Below are positions 5,509 through 6,394 of a DNA stretch of 6,394 nt, piece by piece (the first letter of the stretch is position 1; each line of letters starts with the position of its first letter). The notes below the pieces were generated by a model. The model made no database searches. It saw only the letters and a list, made by a program, of their open reading frames with translations, and was not told where the DNA came from. Made by a program: the position numbers and the translations under genes. The stretch is from NCBI GenBank assembly GCA_020027415.1, contig JAHRAW010000216.1, positions 1 through 6,394 of the forward strand, written 5' to 3'. The stretch is from Gammaproteobacteria bacterium. Lineage in GTDB: Bacteria; Pseudomonadota; Gammaproteobacteria; Arenicellales; Poriferihabitantaceae.

Positions 5509-6394
5509 ATGAAACCAGCCGCCAGCCACCCATCCGCGAAGCCGAAACTGGACTTAACATTCGTCCGTTCTTGTTTTCCTGCGTTTGCGCAATCATTGCC
5601 GGCAAAAACCGCGTTTTTTGAAAACGCGGGCGGCAGTTATGTGGTCGGCGCGGTGCTGGACAAGTTGCTTCATTTTTACCGCAACAACAAAGTGCAACCG
5701 TACGGCGCCAGTGAAATCGGCGTCGCCGCCGGCGAACAAATGGACCGCGGTCGCCAAACCATGGCCGCGTTGTTAGGCGTGCCGATGGCGACCCTCACCC
5801 TGGGACCTTCCACCACGCAAAACATTAATAGCTTGGCAATCGCTTGCGCGGGCATAGTGGGCGGCAAGCAAGCGGACGGCAACGCGGGCGCGAAATTAAG
5901 CCGCAAAATTATGGTAACGGGGCAAGATCACGAAGCCAATATCGGCGCGTGGGAGCGACTTTGCCGACGCACCGGCGCCGAATTAATCGTGTGGGAGGCG
6001 GACCCGCGCAGCGGTGAGTTGTCGCTAACCGATTTGCGCCGATTGTTGGATCGCCGCGTGAAAATCGTATGCATGACGCATAGTTCCAATATTCTCGGCA
6101 GCCTCAATCCGGTTGCCGAAGCAATTGAATTGTGTCGCAAAAACGGCAGTAAAATTATTTTAGACGGGGTTTCGTATGCCCCCCACCAGTTGCCCCAAAT
6201 CGGCGTTCTGCAACCGGATGCGTATTGTTTCAGCGCCTATAAAACCTATGCGACTCACTTGGGCGTTATGTATATCGCGCCGCAATTTGCCGACGCGTTG
6301 CAACCGCAATGCCATGATTTCAATCGCGATTGCGCGCATAAACTTTTTGATACGGCGGGTCCGGATCATGCTTCCATTGCCGCGTTAGCCGGGC
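5509..6394 (+). CDS. Class V aminotransferase, cysteine-desulfurase-like (SufS/VC1184-type), partial (3' end off the right edge)
   Basis: 295 codons are open to the window edge; relatives are about 400 residues. This is a PLP-dependent fold-type I enzyme of the class V aminotransferase family. Visible elements are N-terminal LDLTFVRSCFPAFAQ, the FFENAGGSYV entry motif (about 36-45), the cofactor-phosphate region LTLGPSTTQNIN (about 96-107), GQDHEANIGAW (about 135-146), THSSNILGSL (about 190-199) and ILDGVSYAPH with D219 and H226. The predicted Schiff-base lysine is K245 in CFSAYKTYATHLG. The DHEANI and SAYKTY motifs resemble the SufS-like subfamily typified by Vibrio cholerae VC1184 rather than true SufS/IscS; the actual reaction is unknown. 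The catalytic-cysteine region of desulfurases would lie beyond the edge. The ATG at 5509 is the first in an open frame extending back to 5416; no ribosome site is visible, so the mRNA could be leaderless or have a short leader. It is divergent from dnaX and no suf/isc genes are in view. Confidence 0.9.
   Translation, partial: MKPAASHPSAKPKLDLTFVRSCFPAFAQSLPAKTAFFENAGGSYVVGAVLDKLLHFYRNNKVQPYGASEIGVAAGEQMDRGRQTMAALLGVPMATLTLGPSTTQNINSLAIACAGIVGGKQADGNAGAKLSRKIMVTGQDHEANIGAWERLCRRTGAELIVWEADPRSGELSLTDLRRLLDRRVKIVCMTHSSNILGSLNPVAEAIELCRKNGSKIILDGVSYAPHQLPQIGVLQPDAYCFSAYKTYATHLGVMYIAPQFADALQPQCHDFNRDCAHKLFDTAGPDHASIAALAG
5609..5629 (+). repeat. Perfect 9-bp hairpin inside the aminotransferase 5' coding region
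   Basis: CCGCGTTTT (5609-5617) and AAAACGCGG (5621-5629) form a perfect stem with a 3-nt TTG loop. It lies about 100 nt after the start codon and encodes the end of AKTAFFENAG. The conserved protein motif constrains these bases, so the structure may be fortuitous. There is no T run after it that would make it a terminator on the plus strand. Confidence 0.5.

Overview
The window looks like ordinary chromosomal DNA of a proteobacterium, most likely a gammaproteobacterium or a close relative. The call rests on the dnaX-ybaB-recR order and on the wording of the DnaX AAA+ core and of RecR. No mobile element, CRISPR array, tRNA or rRNA was seen.

Layout. Positions 1-5377 are all read leftward on the minus strand. 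In transcription order they are dnaX (DNA polymerase III tau subunit), ybaB (nucleoid-associated protein), recR (recombinational repair), an ABC-transporter periplasmic peptide-binding protein, and a DppB-type ABC permease that runs off the left edge. A 131-bp divergent intergenic region (5378-5508) carries a good sigma70-like promoter for dnaX. To its right a class V (cysteine-desulfurase-like) aminotransferase is read rightward and runs off the right edge. No gap without a gene exceeds about 135 bp.

How the genes relate. dnaX, ybaB and recR form the classic replication/recombination cluster: clamp loader, small DNA-binding protein, and RecFOR-pathway mediator. The binding protein and permease are the start of a dipeptide/oligopeptide import operon in the usual SBP-then-permease order. 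They follow recR in the same direction after 80 bp, with no terminator visible between, so they may be partly read through or have their own promoter. A 9-bp GC-rich stem-loop lies between binding protein and permease and could set their relative expression.

Most interesting points. (1) dnaX has an in-frame A AAA AAT slippery heptamer in the low-complexity linker, at nearly the codon where E. coli dnaX makes gamma by -1 frameshifting. A -1 slip here gives a stop after five codons and a predicted 428-residue gamma-like protein. (2) A 19-bp near-perfect tandem repeat, in register with dnaX, duplicates the end of dnaX together with its stop codon. No clearly novel multi-gene system is visible.
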